Assembly: GCF_003751625.1 (NCBI RefSeq)
Contig: NZ_RJUL01000003.1
Coordinates: 248,001 to 312,000, forward strand
Source: Gallaecimonas pentaromativorans
GTDB taxonomy: Bacteria > Pseudomonadota > Gammaproteobacteria > Enterobacterales > Gallaecimonadaceae
Direction: 5' to 3'
DNA length: 64,000 nucleotides
A program made the position numbers and the translations under genes. Of this stretch, positions 8,899-19,592 are shown piece after piece; position 1 is the stretch's first letter, and each line of letters starts with the position of its first letter. The notes under the pieces were generated by a model, which ran no database searches, was not told where the DNA came from, and worked only from the letters and a program-made list of their open reading frames with translations.

Positions 8899-10815
8899 AT
8901 GCGTTCATTGTCGCTGCGTTTTATCCTTGCTTCCCTAACCCTGTTAACCCTTAGCCGCCTTGGCCTTGCCCTGTGGCTCTGGCCCCGCGTCGAGGCTGCC
9001 GGCGGCCTGTGGCCGGTTATCCTGGGAGGCTGGCGCATCGACCTTAGCCTGCTGGCGCTGCTTTGCCTCATCCCGCTGCTGCTATCTTGCTGGCTTGGCC
9101 ATCGCCGCTGGCCCACTGTCTTTGCCGCCTGGTGGTATCGGTTGTGCTTTTTTGCACTGGCCTTTATGGAGATAGCCACGCCGCAGTTCATCCTCGAATA
9201 CGATACCCGTCCCAACCGCTTGTTCTTTGAATACCTGGTCAGCCCCCATGAAGTCTTTGCCATGCTCTGGGAAGGTTACAAAGGAGTATTGGCCGTCAGT
9301 TTTATCCTGCTGGCACTGGTGGCCTGGCTGGCCGTGAAAGCCTTGCCGGTTAAAACCGACGCTAGGGCTTTGCCATGGGCAGGGCGCATCGGCGGTTCGG
9401 TGGCACTGTTTCTGCTTTGCTTTTTAGCGGCGCGCGGCACGCTGGAACACAGGCCCATCAACCCCTCGCTGGTGGCCTTCAGTGATGACAGACTGGTCAA
9501 TACCCTGGCGCTAGATTCCTTCTACAGCACCGCTTTTGCCGCTTATCAGCTTAAAAACGAGAGCTTTGCCGGCGGCGCCTACGGCAAGATGGACCAGCAA
9601 GAAGTGATTCGACGAGTCCGCACCCTGGCAGGGCTAAGCCCCAATGCCCAAGACCCGGCCATGCCGAGCCTGCATTATCAGCAGGCCAGCCATGCTCCGG
9701 CCAAGCCGCTTAATATCGTGATGATTGTCGAGGAATCCCTGGGCGCCCAATTTGTGGGTAGCCTCGGCGGGCAAGACTTGACCCCCAATCTCGACAAACT
9801 GGCGGGCGAAGGCTGGTGGTTCAAGCAGGCTTATGCCACCGGCACCCGCTCAGTGCGGGGCCTTGAGGCGCTCACCACCGGCTTTTATCCCACACCGGCG
9901 CGAGCGGTATTAAAGCTGCCCAGAGCCCAGAGCGGCTTCTTCACCCTGGCGAGCCTTTTAAAGCAGTACGGGTATCACAGCCGCTTTGTCTATGGCGGTG
10001 AATCCCATTTTGACAACATGAAGAACTTCTTCCTGGGGAACGGCTTTGACGAAATCCATGACCGGGCCAAGTTCACCAACCCCACTTTTGTCGGCTCCTG
10101 GGGCGCCAGCGACGAAGACATGTTCCGCGAGTTGGATAACCTGCTGAGCCAAGACCGTCAGCCGACCCTGACCGTGGCCTTTTCGGTGTCCAACCACAGC
10201 CCTTATGAATATCCCAAAGGCCGCATCCAGCCCCAGGGCGACCCGGCCAGCCGCGCCAACGGCGCCCGCTATGCCGATTGGGCCATCGGCCAATTCTTTG
10301 CCAAAGCCAAGACCCAGGCTTATTGGGACAACACCGTCTTTTTGGTGGTGGCCGACCACGACTCGCGGGTGTATGGCGCCAATGCTGTGCCGGTGCCGCA
10401 CTTTCATATCCCAGCGCTAATCCTCGGTAAGGGCGTTGCGCCCCGCCAGGATGAGCGCATCGTCAGCCAGGTCGACATGGCCCCTACCCTGCTGTCTTTG
10501 GCGGGGATCAGCAGCGCCAACCCCATGCTGGGGCAAGATCTCACCCGCCACAGCCCCGATCGCGCCTTGATGCAGTACGGCGACACCTTTGGATATTTGA
10601 AGGGAGACTTGCTGACAGTACTGCGCTTTAACAAAGCGCCGGAGCAATACCGCTATCAGGGCGGTCAGCTGCTTGCCCAGCCCCAGCTATCTTCAAAAGA
10701 GACTAAAGACGCCCTGGCTCTTGCCCTTTGGCCCAGCATTGCCTACCGCCAGGGTTATTACGCCCAAGTCTCGCAACGTCAGGCCGAAAAACTGCAACTG
10801 GCAGCCAAGCCCTGA
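8899..10815 (+). CDS. LTA synthase/phosphoethanolamine-transferase-like membrane sulfatase
   Basis: A 638-residue inner-membrane enzyme: about five N-terminal transmembrane helices (to about residue 180), then a periplasmic alkaline-phosphatase-fold sulfatase domain. LtaS-type active-site residues are visible: Glu278 in MIVEESLG, the nucleophile Thr316 in YATGTRSVRG, and Asp486-His487 in VVADHDSRV. Family members transfer phosphoglycerol or phosphoethanolamine from phospholipids to envelope glycans or lipid A. A Gram-negative cell has no lipoteichoic acid, so the acceptor is probably a periplasmic glucan or LPS sugar; which one cannot be read from sequence. The PmrA-type box upstream favours an envelope-stress role. 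Single gene between two terminators. Confidence 0.85.
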   Translation: MRSLSLRFILASLTLLTLSRLGLALWLWPRVEAAGGLWPVILGGWRIDLSLLALLCLIPLLLSCWLGHRRWPTVFAAWWYRLCFFALAFMEIATPQFILEYDTRPNRLFFEYLVSPHEVFAMLWEGYKGVLAVSFILLALVAWLAVKALPVKTDARALPWAGRIGGSVALFLLCFLAARGTLEHRPINPSLVAFSDDRLVNTLALDSFYSTAFAAYQLKNESFAGGAYGKMDQQEVIRRVRTLAGLSPNAQDPAMPSLHYQQASHAPAKPLNIVMIVEESLGAQFVGSLGGQDLTPNLDKLAGEGWWFKQAYATGTRSVRGLEALTTGFYPTPARAVLKLPRAQSGFFTLASLLKQYGYHSRFVYGGESHFDNMKNFFLGNGFDEIHDRAKFTNPTFVGSWGASDEDMFRELDNLLSQDRQPTLTVAFSVSNHSPYEYPKGRIQPQGDPASRANGARYADWAIGQFFAKAKTQAYWDNTVFLVVADHDSRVYGANAVPVPHFHIPALILGKGVAPRQDERIVSQVDMAPTLLSLAGISSANPMLGQDLTRHSPDRALMQYGDTFGYLKGDLLTVLRFNKAPEQYRYQGGQLLAQPQLSSKETKDALALALWPSIAYRQGYYAQVSQRQAEKLQLAAKP

Positions 10816-10852
10816 AACGATAATCACCTCCTTAGGAGATGGTTTTACTCTA

Positions 10853-10880
10853 AAAAAGAGGACCTTTGAAGGTCCTTTTT
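10853..10880 (+). terminator. Intrinsic terminator after the sulfatase gene
   Basis: GGACC-TTTGAA-GGTCC with A6 before and T5 after. Confidence 0.85.
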
Positions 10881-10971
10881 CATCGTCGGCTATGCAATTA
10901 GAAACCACGCCTACCCAAGTTGGGCAAAACTCCGAAGAGTTTTTGCGTCGCCATTCAAAGTTGAAGTCGTG

Positions 10972-10977
10972 GTTACT
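10972..10977. repeat. Target site duplication GTTACT, left copy
   Basis: Identical to 12048-12053 and directly abutting the left inverted repeat of the IS481 element. Confidence 0.85.
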
Positions 10978-11004
10978 TGTTGGGTCCCTGATGATTGGTT
11001 AGAC
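10978..11004 (+). repeat. Left terminal inverted repeat of the IS481 element
   Basis: Begins TGTTGGGTCCC. It matches the inverted right end at 19 of 27 positions. Confidence 0.85.
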
Positions 11005-11077
11005 AACCGTAGTCATCCTCTGCTTAAATCATGCCGATGGTTAGAACGCTTTATTGACCAACTCAGGGAACAGCTCG

Positions 11078-12067
11078 TTGAACATCAAATTGCACGCTAA
11101 CGCGGCCACCACGCCCAAGGTCCGACAATACATCCAACAATCGACCCAGTCGGTCGCGGCCTTGGCCAAGGAGCTGGGGGTGTCTGAAACCACCATCCGG
11201 CGCTGGAAGCACCGCGATAGCGCGCAGGACCGGTCGCACACCGCCCACAACCTGCAAACCCATCTCAACCCGGTACAGGAATGGCTTATCGTCGAGCTGC
11301 GTAAGACACTGCTCTTGCCGCTCGACGACTTGCTGACCGTGGTGCGTCGCTTCATCTACCCTGAGCTGTCCCGGTCGGCACTGGACCGCTGCCTGCGCCG
11401 TAACGGCGTCGGCAACCTCAAGGCGCTGCTGCCGGACACCGAGCCCAAGCCATCCCCCAAGTCGTTCAAGGACTATGAACCTGGCTACGTCCATGTCGAT
11501 GTGAAGTACCTGCCGCAGATGCCCGATGAAACGCGCCGCCAATACCTGTTCGTCGCCATTGACCGGGCCACCCGCTGGGTGTACCTGGAGGTTATGAAAG
11601 ACAAGACCGCTGCTTCGGCCAGCCGCTTCCTGAGCCATCTTACCCGCCAGGCCCCCTTCAAAGTCCGTATCGTGCTGACCGACAACGGCAAGGAGTTCAC
11701 TGACCGCTTCTGCGCGACCGGCCAGAGAGAGCCCACCGGCGAGCATGGGTTTGACCAAGTGTGTGCCGGCCAACAGATAGAGCACCGCCTCATCAAACCT
11801 CGCCATCCACAGACCAACGGCATGGTTGAACGCTTCAACGGCCGCATCGCCGTGTTGCTGAAAGAAAACCGTTTCGCATCAGCCGAGGATTTGGCGGCCA
11901 CCCTGGACCGCTACCAGCGGCTATACAATCAATTCATTCCACAGAAAGCGTTGAGTCATATGACACCGCTGGATAAGCTCAAAGCGTATTACCAAGAGTC
12001 ACCCGCGTTATTTCGGATAAGACCAGTCAATCGTCCGGGACCTGACAGTTACTTATTCAATATTTGA
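11078..12067 (+). CDS. IS481-family transposase
   Basis: A DDE transposase: N-terminal helix-turn-helix (about residues 15-50, VAALAKELGVSETTIRRWKH), then an integrase core with the catalytic triad visible in YVHVDVKYLPQ (Asp), VLTDNGKEFTD (Asp) and GMVERFNGRI (Glu). The TTG at 11078 gives MNIKLHANAATTPK, the typical family N-terminus, with AGGGA upstream; an earlier in-frame TTG at 11054 is possible. Length is 329 residues. The element ends at 12047, so the last codons (after the Asp in PGPD) and the TGA stop lie in the target duplication and host DNA: the C-terminal tail depends on the insertion site. No frameshift is seen. Confidence 0.92.
   Translation: MNIKLHANAATTPKVRQYIQQSTQSVAALAKELGVSETTIRRWKHRDSAQDRSHTAHNLQTHLNPVQEWLIVELRKTLLLPLDDLLTVVRRFIYPELSRSALDRCLRRNGVGNLKALLPDTEPKPSPKSFKDYEPGYVHVDVKYLPQMPDETRRQYLFVAIDRATRWVYLEVMKDKTAASASRFLSHLTRQAPFKVRIVLTDNGKEFTDRFCATGQREPTGEHGFDQVCAGQQIEHRLIKPRHPQTNGMVERFNGRIAVLLKENRFASAEDLAATLDRYQRLYNQFIPQKALSHMTPLDKLKAYYQESPALFRIRPVNRPGPDSYLFNI
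12021..12047 (-). repeat. Right terminal inverted repeat of the IS481 element
   Basis: Read inward it begins TGTCAGGTCCC, pairing with the left end. It lies inside the 3' part of the transposase reading frame. Confidence 0.85.
12048..12053. repeat. Target site duplication GTTACT, right copy
   Basis: Identical to 10972-10977 and immediately follows the right inverted repeat. Confidence 0.85.
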
Positions 12068-12137
12068 ATGACTTAACATTTGCTCTTTAAAACAACATAT
12101 CCTGCAAATTAAACGTAAGAAGAAACTGGTGGAGCAT

Positions 12138-12165
12138 AAAAAACCGGCTTTCGCCGGCTTTTTAC
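12138..12165 (-). terminator. Terminator after the small lipoprotein gene
   Basis: CCGGC-TTTC-GCCGG with A6 on the left (T6 on the minus strand), overlapping the end of the lipoprotein reading frame. Confidence 0.8.
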
Positions 12166-12452
12166 TGATGGGTTTGATTACTAGACCGTTCCATATGCCG
12201 CATCGCCTCTTGGCTTTGTTCTTCGGCAGCTTTGATCTCTTCTGGTGTGCGGCACACGCGCTTGGTGATGTTGCTGCCCAGAGGCTTGGTAAATTGGCAG
12301 ATAAGATGCGGTTTGTTGTCATCGGCCTTAGCGGCAGCAGTGGCCTTGTTGGTGGCCTTTGCTTTGGTGTTGGCGTGACTATCGATGGTGGCTTGCTGGG
12401 CGCAGCCGGCCAGGGCCAGCATCAGCAAAGGGAGAAAACGTACTGCGTTCAT
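12162..12452 (-). CDS. Small predicted lipoprotein of unknown function
   Basis: A 96-residue protein with a lipoprotein signal (MNAVRFLPLLMLALAGC, lipobox LAGC at residues 14-17). A Lys/Ala-rich linker follows, then a C-terminal segment containing ICQF, GSNITKRVC and RTPEEIKAAEE. Two cysteines plus a GS-x-I-x-x-R-V-C-x-T-x-E-E pattern recur in short hypothetical proteins of proteobacteria that I recognise only as uncharacterised. It stands alone, with terminators on both sides. Likely envelope-anchored; no function can be assigned. Confidence 0.8.
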   Translation of the reverse strand: MNAVRFLPLLMLALAGCAQQATIDSHANTKAKATNKATAAAKADDNKPHLICQFTKPLGSNITKRVCRTPEEIKAAEEQSQEAMRHMERSSNQTHQ

Positions 12453-12490
12453 GGGGATCCCTCTTTGTTAAAGGCCTAATCTAACAAAGA

Positions 12491-12513
12491 AAAAGGGGCC
12501 ATCGGCCCCTTTT
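12491..12513 (-). terminator. Terminator of the queA-secF operon
   Basis: GGGGCC-ATC-GGCCCC with an A-rich left side (T-rich on the minus strand), about 20 bases past the secF stop. Confidence 0.85.
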
Positions 12514-12529
12514 ATCAATTGCTTACAAA

Positions 12530-13474
12530 TTAAGGCAGCGGGTCCAAGTCGGCCCCTTCCTTTTCCACTACAGTCGGCATCAAATCTTCTTTGCTCAGGC
12601 CCATTTTCAGCGCCACGGCAGATGCCACATAGATAGAAGAATAGGTACCAACGGTAATACCCATCAGCAGCGCCGCCGCAAAGGCGTGGATCACCGGGCC
12701 GCCTACCGCGAAGATGGCGATAACCACAAACAGGGTAGTGGCGGAGGTCATGATGGTCCGGCTGAGGGTAAAGGTCAGGGCGTTGTTGGTGATCTCAATC
12801 GGGGTGCCTTTACGCATTTTGCGAAAGTTCTCCCGGATACGGTCAAACACCACGATGGTGTCGTTCAGGGAGTAACCGATCACCGTCAGCACCGCTGCCA
12901 GAACGGTAAGGTCAAACTCGATACCCAGCAGCGAGAAAAAGCCCAAGGTGATGGTCACGTCGTGAAAGAGCGCCACCACCGAGCCTAGCGCCAGTTTCCA
13001 CTCAAACCGCACCGACACGTACAGCAGGATACACAGCAGTGCCACAAACACAGCCAGGCCACCCTGCTCTACCAGTTCATTACCCACAGAGGGGCCAACG
13101 AACTCGATACGTTTGAGGGTAACGTCGTCACCGCTTTTAGCCTTGAGGTTTGCCACCAGGCGATCGCCCAGGCTAGACGATTTGGCTTCGTCCTGAGGAG
13201 GCATACGAATAAGCACGTCACGGCTGGTGCCAAAAAACTGCACCGAGGGCTCGCCAAAACCGCTTTGCTGCAGCTCGCTGCGCACCTTTTCCAGGTCTGC
13301 CGGACGGGCAAAATTCACCTCAATCAGGGTACCGCCGGTAAAGTCCAGGCCCCAGCTCAGGCCCTTGACTACCAACACGCCAATGGAAGAGGCGACCAAT
13401 ACCAGCGACAAAATGGCCGCTGGCAGGCGCATCTTCATAAAGTTGACGTCGCTTTTAAAATTAAAAAACTGCAT
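12530..13474 (-). CDS. secF: Protein translocase subunit SecF
   Basis: A 314-residue inner-membrane protein with six transmembrane segments and the family motifs GLDFTGGTLIEV near the N-terminus and VIGYSLNDTIVVFDRIREN in the fourth helix region. With SecD it uses the proton gradient to pull preproteins out of SecYEG on the periplasmic side. It is 9 bases after secD and last in the operon. Confidence 0.97.
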   Translation of the reverse strand: MQFFNFKSDVNFMKMRLPAAILSLVLVASSIGVLVVKGLSWGLDFTGGTLIEVNFARPADLEKVRSELQQSGFGEPSVQFFGTSRDVLIRMPPQDEAKSSSLGDRLVANLKAKSGDDVTLKRIEFVGPSVGNELVEQGGLAVFVALLCILLYVSVRFEWKLALGSVVALFHDVTITLGFFSLLGIEFDLTVLAAVLTVIGYSLNDTIVVFDRIRENFRKMRKGTPIEITNNALTFTLSRTIMTSATTLFVVIAIFAVGGPVIHAFAAALLMGITVGTYSSIYVASAVALKMGLSKEDLMPTVVEKEGADLDPLP

Positions 13475-13483
13475 GACGTCTCC

Positions 13484-15331
13484 TTAGATGGACAGCTTCT
13501 CAACACGGCGACCGCCGTAGATGAGGTTGATGACGGCACGGGTACCGACAATGGCGGTAAACATGGAGGTCAAGATACCGATGGCCAGGGTCACCGCGAA
13601 GCCTTTAACAGGCCCGGAGCCGATACCGAACAGGATAAGGGCGGTGATCATGGTGGTGATGTTGGCGTCGGCAATGGTGGACAAAGCGTTGGAATAGCCG
13701 TTATGAATGGCTTTTTGCACCCCGACACCAGCGTTCAGCTCTTCACGAATACGCTCGAATATCAGTACGTTGGCATCCACCGACATCCCCACCGTCAACA
13801 CGATACCGGCGATACCCGGCAGCGTCAGGGTGGCCCCCGGAATAAGGGACATGATGCCGACAATCAACACCACGTTCATCACCAGGGCCAGGTTCGCCAC
13901 CAAACCGAAGGCGCGGTAGTAAATGGCCATGAAGATAAGGATGGCAATTGAACCGTAAATCAGGGAGTTCATGCCGTCCTGGATGTTCTGGGCACCCAAA
14001 GACGGCCCAACGGTGCGCTCTTCCACGATCTGGATGGGTGCCAACAGGGCACCGGCACGCAGCAGCAAAGAGAGGTTGTGGGCTTCTTGGGGGGTGTTGA
14101 TACCGGTGATGCGGAAACTGCGGCCCAGGCGCGCCTGAATGGTCGCTACCTGGATGACTTCTTCAACCTTTTTCAAGGTCGGCTTGCCATCGGGGCCTTT
14201 CTCGCCGGTTGGTTTGTACTCGATAAACACCGTGGCCATCGGCTTGCCGATGTTGTCCTTGGTGGCGCGGCTCATCATGTCGCCGCCTTGGGAATCGAGC
14301 TTGATGTTGACCTGGGGACGCTGGTATTCATCAAAGCCCGATTGGGCGTCTTGAATATGGTCACCGGTCAGCATGATGCGTTTTTCAGCCAGCACCGGGC
14401 GGCCGTCACGGCTCTTATAGAGCACGGAGCCGGGCGGTACGTGGCCGTTCAGGGCATCACCTAGGTCGTGCTGGGTATCCACCAGGTGGAATTCCAGGGT
14501 AGCGGTAGCACCCAAGATTTCTTTGGCGCGGGCGGTGTCCTGCACGCCGGGCAGTTCAACCAGGATACGGTCGGTGCCTTGGCGCTGCACCAGAGGCTCT
14601 GCCACACCCAACTCGTTCACCCGGTTACGGATGATGGTGATGTTCTGGCTAAGGGCGTACTCGCGAATTTCCTTGATGCGAGTCGGGGTGAGGGTCAGCA
14701 CCACATCTTTGCCGTCACGGTCGACCTGGTAATCGGTGCCGGCACTTTTCTTGAGGAAAGTCTCGGCTTGCTCGGCAGTCTCGTCGTCACGCAAAGTGAC
14801 CTTGATTTTGCCCTCGCCGATGCGGCGAATACCGGTATAGCGCAGCTTTTCTTCACGCAGGTTGGTGCGCAAATCGGTCTGCAGGTCGTTCTCGGCCTTG
14901 GTGATGGCCTCGGGCATGTCCACCTGCATCAAGAAGTGCACGCCGCCACGCAGGTCAAGACCCAGCTTCATGGGGCTGGCATGCACATCGCGCAACCAGG
15001 CCGGTGTGGCGGGCGCCAGGTTCAGCGCCACGCTGTAATCGTCACCCATGGCCTTGGTCACTACTTCCTGGGCTTTTAGCTGGGTTTCAGTGTCACTGAA
15101 ACGGGCCAGGAGCAGGCCGTTTTCAACGGCGATAGACTTGGCAGTGATGCCGTCTTCTTTGAGGGCTGCACGCACCTTGTCCAGGGTGCTGTTGTCGACA
15201 ACAGCGCTACGAACCCCGGAAACCTGTATGGCAGGGTCCTCACCGTAAAGGTTTGGCGCCGCATACAGGAACCCGATGACGACCACAACGATCAGCATCA
15301 GGTATTTCCACAGCGGGTATTTGTTCAACAC
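13484..15331 (-). CDS. secD: Protein translocase subunit SecD
   Basis: A 615-residue protein: one N-terminal transmembrane helix, a large periplasmic region with P1 (after [13 protein letters not shown], about residue 120) and P3 domains, then five C-terminal helices with [21 protein letters not shown]. Partner of SecF and YajC in the SecDF-YajC complex. Length equals that of E. coli SecD (615). Confidence 0.97.
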   Translation of the reverse strand: MLNKYPLWKYLMLIVVVVIGFLYAAPNLYGEDPAIQVSGVRSAVVDNSTLDKVRAALKEDGITAKSIAVENGLLLARFSDTETQLKAQEVVTKAMGDDYSVALNLAPATPAWLRDVHASPMKLGLDLRGGVHFLMQVDMPEAITKAENDLQTDLRTNLREEKLRYTGIRRIGEGKIKVTLRDDETAEQAETFLKKSAGTDYQVDRDGKDVVLTLTPTRIKEIREYALSQNITIIRNRVNELGVAEPLVQRQGTDRILVELPGVQDTARAKEILGATATLEFHLVDTQHDLGDALNGHVPPGSVLYKSRDGRPVLAEKRIMLTGDHIQDAQSGFDEYQRPQVNIKLDSQGGDMMSRATKDNIGKPMATVFIEYKPTGEKGPDGKPTLKKVEEVIQVATIQARLGRSFRITGINTPQEAHNLSLLLRAGALLAPIQIVEERTVGPSLGAQNIQDGMNSLIYGSIAILIFMAIYYRAFGLVANLALVMNVVLIVGIMSLIPGATLTLPGIAGIVLTVGMSVDANVLIFERIREELNAGVGVQKAIHNGYSNALSTIADANITTMITALILFGIGSGPVKGFAVTLAIGILTSMFTAIVGTRAVINLIYGGRRVEKLSI

Positions 15332-15356
15332 ACCAGCTTTCCTTCTGTTTTTGTTA

Positions 15357-15689
15357 TTAGAGCGACTTCATGGTGCCCTTGGGCAGCACAGCCTGTACGG
15401 CGGCTTTCTGGACAGTCACTTCGGTGGTGTCGTTCAGAGCGATAACGAGGAAGTCTTTATCGTCTTCTACCTTGGCGATACGGCCGATCAGGCCGCCGTT
15501 GGTCAGCACTTCGTCACCTTTTTTCAGGTTGCCCATCAGGTTTTTGTGCTCTTTGACACGTTTGGCCTGGGGACGATAAATCATGAAATAGAAAATGGCG
15601 CCAAACAGCACCAGCATGATGATGAGCTGCAAACCGCCGCCTTGTTGACCGGCCGCGCCAGTGCTGGCGAACGCAGAATTAATGAACAT
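15357..15689 (-). CDS. yajC: Preprotein translocase accessory protein YajC
   Basis: A 110-residue protein with one transmembrane helix ([20 protein letters not shown]) followed by the conserved [20 protein letters not shown] cytosolic part. It associates with SecDF. It lies between tgt and secD in the usual order. Confidence 0.96.
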   Translation of the reverse strand: MFINSAFASTGAAGQQGGGLQLIIMLVLFGAIFYFMIYRPQAKRVKEHKNLMGNLKKGDEVLTNGGLIGRIAKVEDDKDFLVIALNDTTEVTVQKAAVQAVLPKGTMKSL

Positions 15690-15707
15690 AACGTCTCCTA
15701 AAGGTTA

Positions 15708-17928
<2,221 letters not shown>

Positions 17929-18097
17929 GGCAGGTAATACGGGTTAAAGGGGGCAGTAGTTTACCTTCTGAGCGGCCGCGAAGCCAGTTTTGACGCAGCC
18001 TGGCGCGGCCAGGGTGCGGGTATGGCGGCTCACGCATTGTTGTAATTTTACTACAAAAAGCTTGCCTGAAGGGTACTGCGATGGGTAAGCTACGAAT

Positions 18098-18234
18098 TAT
18101 GTCATCATTGGACAAGATTTCTGCGTCTTGCATCCCCCCAATGGCGGCGGCTGGTTACCAGCACTTTTTCACATCCTGTTGTGTTACTGTTCCTGTGTAT
18201 TTTCGGTGCCCGGCCTTATGGCCGGGCTTTTTTT
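18098..18234 (+). ncRNA. Candidate small RNA with three hairpins and a strong terminator
   Basis: No protein-coding gene on the plus strand explains the near-perfect terminator GCCCGGCC-TTAT-GGCCGGGC-T7 at 18208-18234. Upstream lie two more hairpins: a nested one, CATTGG...CCAATG around 18107-18141 enclosing CAAGA...TCTTG, and GCTGG-TTA-CCAGC at about 18150-18162. Between hairpin and terminator is the single-stranded, pyrimidine-rich TTTTTCACATCCTGTTGTG, which recalls a conserved stretch of the Hfq-dependent RNA GcvB. TTGCCT and TAAGCT, 18 bp apart, could be a weak promoter starting near 18098. The 3' end overlaps the stop of the convergent sensor-kinase gene. The 5' end is uncertain. Confidence 0.45.
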
Positions 18235-19592
18235 ATGCTGGCGCGAAGGCCGCCTTGGGGGCTGTCGTCAAGCGCCAGGGCCAGGCCGTGGCGACGGGCG
18301 ATCTCCACCACTATGGCAAGGCCAAGGCCGGCGCCGTCCACCGGGCTACCCGCCAGGCGGTGAAAGCGGGCCAGGCAGGCCTGGCGCTCTTGTGCCGGAA
18401 TACCAGGGCCGCAATCGTCCACCGTCAACTGGCCGTCTTCAAGGCTGATTAGAATTTCGCAGTCGCTGGGGCTGTAGCGCAGGGCGTTATCAACCAAATT
18501 GCGGATCATCACCGCCAGCAGCGCCCTGTCTCCTTGAACCTGCCAGTCTTGCTGTTCATCCAGCGCCAATTGCTGGTTGCGCTGCTGAGCAAGCGGGTAC
18601 ATCTCGGCCAACAAAGCGCGGATAAGCTGGCCCAGGTGCACGGTTTCAATCTTCGGCAACTGGTTTTTGCCTTCCAGCCGGGCCAGGGTCAGCAGCTGCC
18701 CCACTAGGTGGGTTAAGCGGGCAATGCCGCTGCGGGCCGCCGCCAGCGAGGCTTCTCGCGCTTCGGCGGTGTCGGCATTAAGGGCGTTATCCAGATGCAA
18801 CTGGGCGCCGGCTAGAGGGGTGCGCAGCTCGTGGGCAGCATCGTCGGTAAAACGCCGCTCCCGTTTTAAGGTGTCGTCCAGGGCTTCAAGTAGCGAGTTA
18901 AGGGCCTGCACCAGCGGTTTGACCTCCGCCGGGGAGTCCTCAATGCTAAGGGGCGTCAGCTCATCGGGACTGCGTTTGGCCACCTGGGCCGACAGCGCCT
19001 TGACCGGCCTTAGCCCCCGGGTAATCAGCACCCCGGAGAGGATAATCACCAGCACCGTCATCAGCCCAGCCTGCCACAGCGCCGGTTTCAGCACCGCCTC
19101 TTCGGTTATCTCTTCACGCACTTCCGCCAACTGGCCGGTTTGCAGCCAGTAGCTGTCGTGGTCGTCAAAAACGGTAAAGAGCCGCCAGCGCTGCTCGCTT
19201 GGCGACAGCAACCAGTGGTAGCCGGGAGATTTAAGGGAAATATCTTCGTTGAGGTTGGAAAACAGCAGCTCCCCTTCCGGGCTGTAAACCTGGAACAGCA
19301 GCTTTTTCTCGTAGTGATGGCCGAAGATGGTTTCGTCGTGCTCAGACTCCCCGGCCACCAGGCTGTGGCGGGTGGCGGTGGCCAGGGCGTCACGGATGGC
19401 GTTGAGCCGCTCGGTATCGAGTGGCTTTTCCACCATGCCCATGATGATGCGAGCCGACTGAGCCAGCTCGGCGTCGTACAGCTCTTCGGCTTCGTGGGCA
19501 GCGCGGGAATAGCCAAAGATGCTGACCGCAACCAGTACCAGCAGGAACAGCACCACAAACCGGATGGCAAAATAACGGCGGATAGATTTCAT
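18216..19592 (-). CDS. QseC/PmrB-like sensor histidine kinase
   Basis: A 458-residue inner-membrane sensor: helix 1 at residues 8-26, a periplasmic sensor region of about 140 residues, helix 2 at about 172-192, HAMP linker, dimerisation domain with the phospho-acceptor His254 in FTDDAAHELRTPLA, and an ATPase domain with RNLVDNALRYSP and VDDCGPGIP. It overlaps the response-regulator gene by 4 bases and is last in a six-gene operon. Its stop codon sits in the stem of the terminator of the opposite-strand candidate RNA. The ligand is unknown; acidic stretches (AAHEAEELYDAEL, SEHDE) could bind cations, as in PmrB or PhoQ, but this is speculative. Confidence 0.92.
   Translation of the reverse strand: MKSIRRYFAIRFVVLFLLVLVAVSIFGYSRAAHEAEELYDAELAQSARIIMGMVEKPLDTERLNAIRDALATATRHSLVAGESEHDETIFGHHYEKKLLFQVYSPEGELLFSNLNEDISLKSPGYHWLLSPSEQRWRLFTVFDDHDSYWLQTGQLAEVREEITEEAVLKPALWQAGLMTVLVIILSGVLITRGLRPVKALSAQVAKRSPDELTPLSIEDSPAEVKPLVQALNSLLEALDDTLKRERRFTDDAAHELRTPLAGAQLHLDNALNADTAEAREASLAAARSGIARLTHLVGQLLTLARLEGKNQLPKIETVHLGQLIRALLAEMYPLAQQRNQQLALDEQQDWQVQGDRALLAVMIRNLVDNALRYSPSDCEILISLEDGQLTVDDCGPGIPAQERQACLARFHRLAGSPVDGAGLGLAIVVEIARRHGLALALDDSPQGGLRASIKKARP

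Larger units (their letters stand above)
10978..12047 (+). mobile_element. IS481-family insertion sequence, apparently intact
   Basis: The element is 1070 bp. Its ends are imperfect inverted repeats: the left end starts TGTTGGGTCCCTGATGATTG and the right end, read inward, TGTCAGGTCCCGGACGATTG. I align 19 of 27 bases, and both start with the TGT typical of IS481. It is flanked by GTTACT on both sides (10972-10977 and 12048-12053), a 6-bp target duplication. It contains one complete DDE transposase gene. It inserted between the sulfatase gene and a lipoprotein gene, disrupting no obvious coding sequence. Confidence 0.92.

Noticed and set aside
18098-18234. Firm naming of the candidate RNA as GcvB
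   Set aside because: Only one short stretch resembles GcvB; the GU-rich region characteristic of GcvB and a neighbouring gcvA are missing.
18081-18452. Possible small protein on the plus strand in the queA-kinase gap
   Set aside because: Open frames here run through the hairpins and terminator of the candidate RNA and into antisense of the kinase gene, and none has a good ribosome site; a non-coding RNA explains the structure better.
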